Assembly (NCBI GenBank): GCA_905216045.1
Contig: CAJMSL010000074.1
Location: forward strand, 1 to 9,279
Direction: 5' to 3'
Length of the DNA: 9,279 bases
Source: an uncultured bacterium
GTDB taxonomy: Bacteria > Actinomycetota > Coriobacteriia > Coriobacteriales > Coriobacteriaceae
Positions 6,141 to 9,279 of the stretch are shown one piece after another; within the stretch, counting starts at the first letter, position 1, and every line of letters starts with the position of its first letter. Made by a program: the position numbers and the translations under genes. The notes under the pieces are model-generated. The model had not been told where the DNA came from. It saw only the letters and a program-made list of their open reading frames with translations, and did not search any database.

Positions 6141-8195
6141 ATGACTATGCAAAAAGACATGATGGGCCGCGCGGTCCGCGACTCGTTTGCCAAGCTGGAT
6201 CCTCGCGTCCAGATTCAAAACCCGGTCATGTTCCTGGTGTGGCTTTCCGCCGTCATGACCTCCGTCCTGGCCGTCGCTTCCATTTTCGGTGTGCAGGACG
6301 CGGGTGTGCCCACCTACTATGTGGTCGCCATCGCGGTCATCCTGTGGCTTACCGACCTGTTCTCGAACTTCGCCGAGGCGCTTGCCGAGGGCCGCGGTAA
6401 GGCCCAGGCCGATTCCCTGCGTGCGGCCAAAAAGGATGTCGAGGCCCATCGCATCGAGTCCGTTGAGGACAAGGAGCACTTCACCGTCGTTCCCGGCACC
6501 GAGCTCACGCGCGGCGACCTGGTGATCGTACGCGCCGGCGAGCAGATTCCCGGCGACGGCGACGTCATCGAGGGCGCTGCTTCCGTTGACGAGTCCGCCA
6601 TCACCGGCGAGTCCGCCCCCGTGGTCCGCGAGGCCGGCGGCGACCGCTCTGCCGTTACCGGCGGTACCACGGTGCTGTCCGACTGGATCATCGTCAAGAT
6701 CTCCAGTGAGCCCGGCCAGAGCTTCCTGGACAAGATGATCGCGATGGTCGAGGGTGCCGCGCGCAAGAAGACCCCTAACGAGATCGCTCTGGAGATCTTC
6801 CTGGTGGCCCTCTCCATCGTCTTTATCCTGGTCACGCTGGCCCTGTATTGTTACTCCTGCTTCTCGGTCGGTCTTAACGACATGGACAACCCCACGGCCG
6901 TGACCACGCTCGTGGCGCTGCTCGTGTGCCTGGCTCCTACTACCATCGGCGCCCTTCTTTCCGCCATCGGCATCGCCGGCATGAGCCGTCTGAACGAGGC
7001 CAACGTGCTGGCCATGTCCGGCCGCGCCATCGAGGCCGCCGGCGACGTCGACATCCTCATGCTCGACAAGACCGGCACCATCACCCTGGGTAACCGCCAA
7101 GCCGCCGAGTTCATCCCGGTCGACGGCATCGATCCCGCGGAGCTGGCCGATGCCGCCCAGCTTTCCTCGCTGGCCGACGAGACCCCCGAAGGCCGTTCCA
7201 TCGTCGTGCTCGCCAAGGAGCAGTTCGGTCTGCGCGGCCGCACACTCGAGGATAAGGGTATGGAGTTCATCCCCTTCACCGCGGCGACCCGCATGTCCGG
7301 TGTGAACTACGAGGGCAATGAGATCCGCAAGGGCGCTGCCGATTCCGTGCGCACCTATGTGGAGGCAGCCGGCGGCGTGTTCTCCCAGGAGTGCGACGAG
7401 GCCGTCGAGCGCATCGCCAAGGCCGGCGGCACCCCGCTGGTCGTGACCAAGAACTGCCGCGTGCTGGGCGTTGTGTACCTCAAGGACATCATCAAGTCCG
7501 GCGTTAAGGAGAAGTTCGCCGACCTGCGCAAGATGGGCATCAAGACCATCATGGTGACGGGCGACAACCCACTCACCGCCGCGGCAATCGCCGCCGAGGC
7601 CGGCGTTGACGACTTCCTGGCCGAGGCCACCCCTGAGGGCAAGCTCGAGAAGATCCGCGAGTTCCAGCGTGAGGGCCACCTGGTCGCCATGACCGGCGAC
7701 GGCACCAACGACGCGCCGGCGCTGGCGCAGGCGGATGTCGCCGTGGCCATGAACACGGGCACCCAGGCTGCCAAGGAGGCCGGCAACATGGTCGACCTCG
7801 ACTCCAGCCCCACCAAGCTCATCGAGGTCGTGCGTATCGGCAAGCAGCTGCTCATGACCCGCGGTTCGCTTACGACCTTCTCGGTCGCCAACGACATGGC
7901 GAAGTACTTCGCTATCATCCCGGCCCTGTTCTCGCCGATCTACCCGGGCCTTGGCGCGCTCAACATCCTCGGTCTGGCAAGCCCGCTGTCCGCGGTTCTT
8001 TCGGCCATCATCTATAACGCGCTCGTTATCGTCGCGCTGATCCCGGCCGCGCTGAAGGGCGTTAAGTACCGCGAGGTACCGTCCGGACAGCTGCTGACCC
8101 ACAACCTGCTCGTATGGGGTCTGGGCGGCATCGTTGCCCCGTTCGCATTTATCAAGCTCATCGACATGCTGCTCGCGTTCTGCGGCATTATGTAA
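6141..8195 (+). CDS. kdpB: KdpB, P-type ATPase catalytic subunit
   Basis: A 684-residue P-type ATPase (E. coli 682) that hydrolyses ATP to drive K+ uptake through KdpA. The actuator-domain motif ITGES is at 154-158; S158 corresponds to the serine whose phosphorylation inhibits E. coli KdpB. The phosphorylation motif DKTGTIT begins at D309. Nucleotide-binding and hinge motifs are present: FTAATRMSGV (379-388), KGAA (397-400), MVTGDNPLTA (471-480) and TGDGTNDAPALAQADVAVAM (518-537). The membrane motif SVANDMAKYFAIIPA (581-595) keeps the D and K that are important in the pump. Start ATG 6141 has a near-perfect AAAGGAGG (6123-6130) at 10-nt spacing that overlaps the kdpA stop; the frame extends 8 codons further upstream, but that start would fall within kdpA and lacks such a site. 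All catalytic residues look intact. Confidence 0.99.
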   Translation: MTMQKDMMGRAVRDSFAKLDPRVQIQNPVMFLVWLSAVMTSVLAVASIFGVQDAGVPTYYVVAIAVILWLTDLFSNFAEALAEGRGKAQADSLRAAKKDVEAHRIESVEDKEHFTVVPGTELTRGDLVIVRAGEQIPGDGDVIEGAASVDESAITGESAPVVREAGGDRSAVTGGTTVLSDWIIVKISSEPGQSFLDKMIAMVEGAARKKTPNEIALEIFLVALSIVFILVTLALYCYSCFSVGLNDMDNPTAVTTLVALLVCLAPTTIGALLSAIGIAGMSRLNEANVLAMSGRAIEAAGDVDILMLDKTGTITLGNRQAAEFIPVDGIDPAELADAAQLSSLADETPEGRSIVVLAKEQFGLRGRTLEDKGMEFIPFTAATRMSGVNYEGNEIRKGAADSVRTYVEAAGGVFSQECDEAVERIAKAGGTPLVVTKNCRVLGVVYLKDIIKSGVKEKFADLRKMGIKTIMVTGDNPLTAAAIAAEAGVDDFLAEATPEGKLEKIREFQREGHLVAMTGDGTNDAPALAQADVAVAMNTGTQAAKEAGNMVDLDSSPTKLIEVVRIGKQLLMTRGSLTTFSVANDMAKYFAIIPALFSPIYPGLGALNILGLASPLSAVLSAIIYNALVIVALIPAALKGVKYREVPSGQLLTHNLLVWGLGGIVAPFAFIKLIDMLLAFCGIM

Positions 8196-8207
8196 GTGGA
8201 GGTTTGT

Positions 8208-8798
8208 ATGTTCAAAGGTGTTGCATCGCGCGCACTGGGCGTGTTCGCGCTGTTTACCGTTGTCTGCGGCCTGGGCTATACGCTCGTCGTGACCGGCATC
8301 GCCCAGGTTGCGTTCCCGTATCAGGCGAACGGTTCACTCATTACGGTCGACGGCAAGGTTGTGGGTTCCGAGCTCATCGGCCAGAACTTCGATGACGAAG
8401 CCCACATGTGGGGTCGTATCCAGAACGTGTCAATTGTCAAAGGCGAAGACGGCGAGCTCATGGCGTATGGTACCCCGTCCAACCTATCCCCGGCGAGTGA
8501 GGAGTATCGGCAGCTTGTGGACGCGCGCGTGAAGAAGATCCGCGCCTCCAACCCCGACGCCGGCATGGACGCCGTGCCCGTCGACCTGGTGACGTGTTCT
8601 GGCTCAGGGCTCGACCCCGAGATCTCCCCCGATGCCGCCGAGTACCAGGTACCGCGCCTGGCGAAGGCCACGGGCAAGAGCGAAGGCGAGGTTCGCGAGA
8701 TCATCGCCCAGTGCACCAAGGGCCGATTCCTGGGCGTCTTCGGCGAGCCTACGGTCAACGTGCTCAAGGTGAACCTTATGCTGGACGGCGTGCTGTAG
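8208..8798 (+). CDS. kdpC: KdpC, single-span subunit of the Kdp ATPase
   Basis: A 196-residue protein (E. coli 190) with one N-terminal membrane segment (about 8-36) and an extracytoplasmic domain; it is needed for assembly and activity of the KdpFABC pump. Family signatures are LIGQNF (56-61), PSNLSPASEEY (90-100), PVDLVTCSGSGLDPEISP (124-141), AAEYQVPRLA (143-152) and the C-terminal EPTVNVLKVNLMLD (180-193). C130 replaces the small residue commonly seen before SGSGLDP; I attach no function to this. Start ATG 8208 has GGAGG (8198-8202) at 5-nt spacing. The GTG at 8196 in frame would start inside the ribosome binding site and is unlikely. It is the last gene of the kdpFABC unit, 12 nt after kdpB and 64 bp before the long hairpin of the second 77-bp repeat. 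Confidence 0.98.
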   Translation: MFKGVASRALGVFALFTVVCGLGYTLVVTGIAQVAFPYQANGSLITVDGKVVGSELIGQNFDDEAHMWGRIQNVSIVKGEDGELMAYGTPSNLSPASEEYRQLVDARVKKIRASNPDAGMDAVPVDLVTCSGSGLDPEISPDAAEYQVPRLAKATGKSEGEVREIIAQCTKGRFLGVFGEPTVNVLKVNLMLDGVL

Positions 8799-8814
8799 GT
8801 GAAGGAGCGGCGGA

Positions 8815-8844
8815 TGAGGGCATGACTGACTATCTGAGCCCTCA
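8815..8844 (+). other. Inverted repeat between kdpC and the terminator
   Basis: TGAGGGC (8815-8821) and GCCCTCA (8838-8844) are perfectly complementary with a 16-nt loop. No T-run follows, so it is not a canonical terminator; it may protect the 3' end of the kdp transcript or be chance. It lies only 18 bp before the larger hairpin of the 77-bp repeat. Confidence 0.4.
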
Positions 8845-8856
8845 ATTCCACCCCGC

Positions 8857-8933
8857 CCATCAGTTGCGGTGAAATACGGACTGTTTTGGCTGTCAAAAGC
8901 CTTATCTACTCCGTATTCCACCGCAACTTTTTG
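8857..8933 (+). repeat. 77-bp dispersed repeat, copy 2
   Basis: The second copy of the element at 448-524, in direct orientation, with only A8898 in place of G489. The two copies are 8409 bp apart and enclose the whole Kdp locus. Both lie just downstream of a plus-strand coding region with the T-run at the distal end, so their placement is that of a transcription terminator. Neither copy is flanked by an obvious target duplication. Confidence 0.9.
8863..8932 (+). terminator. Long hairpin with T-run, likely terminator of kdpFABC
   Basis: The left arm (8863-8880) and right arm (8910-8927) are identical in sequence to those of copy 1 and pair at 17 of 18 positions, followed by five T (8928-8932). 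The 29-nt loop (8881-8909) holds the inner stem GGCT (8888-8891) with AGCC (8898-8901), a perfect four pairs here. It begins 64 bp after the kdpC stop and 112 bp before the next gene, so it should separate kdp transcription from the flavin oxidoreductase gene. Confidence 0.8.
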
Positions 8934-9043
8934 GGGGTTGAGCAGAGACTGGGGGAGCGCGTGCGGTCGGGTGCTGCGCGGTTGCTGGTACGATAGGTAC
9001 GTCAGCAAGTGCCGCCGAGCGGCTCAAACGAAAGGAAGCCTGT

Positions 9044-9279
9044 ATGGAGTCATCCGCCTACCCGATGCTCTTTAGCCCGATCAAGGTCGGTACGACCGAG
9101 GTCAAGAACCGCGTCTTTATGCCGCCGGTGTCCACCAACCTGGCCGATCATGGCTATGTGACCGACGACTTGGTCGATCATTACCGTGCCCGTGCCAAGG
9201 GCGGCGTTGGCCTGATCATCACCGAGGTCGTGACGGTCGAGCCTACCTATACCTATCTGCCGGGTGACATGTGCTGCTA
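9044..9279 (+). CDS. Old Yellow Enzyme-family NADH:flavin oxidoreductase, N-terminal part (partial)
   Basis: The first 78 residues are visible before the window ends. PMLFSPIKVG (7-16), KNRVFMPPVSTN (21-32) and HYRARAKGGVGLIITE (46-61) are the opening strands of the FMN-binding TIM barrel of the Old Yellow Enzyme/2,4-dienoyl-CoA reductase family, which reduces activated C=C bonds with NAD(P)H. Anaerobes often carry long forms with added Fe-S and FAD/NAD domains (bile-acid and enoate reductase types); whether this is one cannot be seen. Start ATG 9044 is preceded by AAAGGAAG (9031-9038). A 5-bp hairpin GCCGC-CGA-GCGGC (9011-9023) lies just before the ribosome binding site. It is separated from kdpC by the terminator, and no convincing promoter is visible apart from a weak TACGAT (8989-8994). 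The substrate is unknown. Confidence 0.88.
   Translation, partial: MESSAYPMLFSPIKVGTTEVKNRVFMPPVSTNLADHGYVTDDLVDHYRARAKGGVGLIITEVVTVEPTYTYLPGDMCC

Noticed and set aside
6039..8102. 687-codon open frame on the minus strand opposite kdpB
   Set aside because: It mirrors the strong G/C third-position bias of kdpB. Its translation is rich in G, H, D and R with no recognisable domain, while the plus strand encodes a complete P-type ATPase.
448..8933. Transposon or CRISPR origin of the 77-bp repeats
   Set aside because: There are only two copies 8.4 kb apart with no spacers, no transposase gene lies in the window, and no target-site duplication is visible at either copy. A MITE-like origin stays possible but is unsupported here.

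Overview
The window looks like chromosome from a high-GC Gram-positive gut anaerobe. My best guess is a Coriobacteriia member such as Collinsella. This rests on roughly 60% G+C judged by eye, the strong bias to G/C third positions in the kdpABC genes, and two flanking flavin/NAD oxidoreductase genes typical of anaerobes. The taxonomic call is inference; no marker gene is present.

Layout. Positions 3-437 (+) are the C-terminal end of a pyridine-nucleotide/FAD oxidoreductase. A 77-bp repeat (448-524) containing a long terminator-like hairpin follows. Then comes a complete high-affinity potassium uptake (Kdp) locus arranged divergently: kdpE (534-1238) and kdpD (1231-3966) on the minus strand, and kdpF (4211-4297), kdpA (4301-6124), kdpB (6141-8195) and kdpC (8208-8798) on the plus strand. 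A second, 76/77 identical copy of the repeat lies at 8857-8933, after kdpC. The window ends inside an Old Yellow Enzyme-type FMN oxidoreductase gene (9044 onward, +).

How the genes work together. KdpD (sensor kinase) and KdpE (OmpR-type response regulator) form the two-component system that normally switches on kdpFABC at low K+ or high salt. KdpFABC is the K+-transporting P-type ATPase: KdpA is the channel-like subunit, KdpB the ATPase, and KdpC and KdpF are small membrane subunits. The 244-bp divergent intergenic region (3967-4210) carries a 7-bp direct repeat at exactly 11-bp period, a plausible KdpE operator. It is followed by a -10-like hexamer and a leader that can fold so as to pair with the kdpF ribosome binding site.

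The Kdp genes are a known system, not a novel one. The parts worth a second look are non-coding: the paired 77-bp repeats bracketing the whole locus as direct repeats, and the structured kdpF leader. Two protein variations are also notable: an insertion in an outside loop of KdpA, and a degenerate c-di-AMP motif in the KdpD USP domain.
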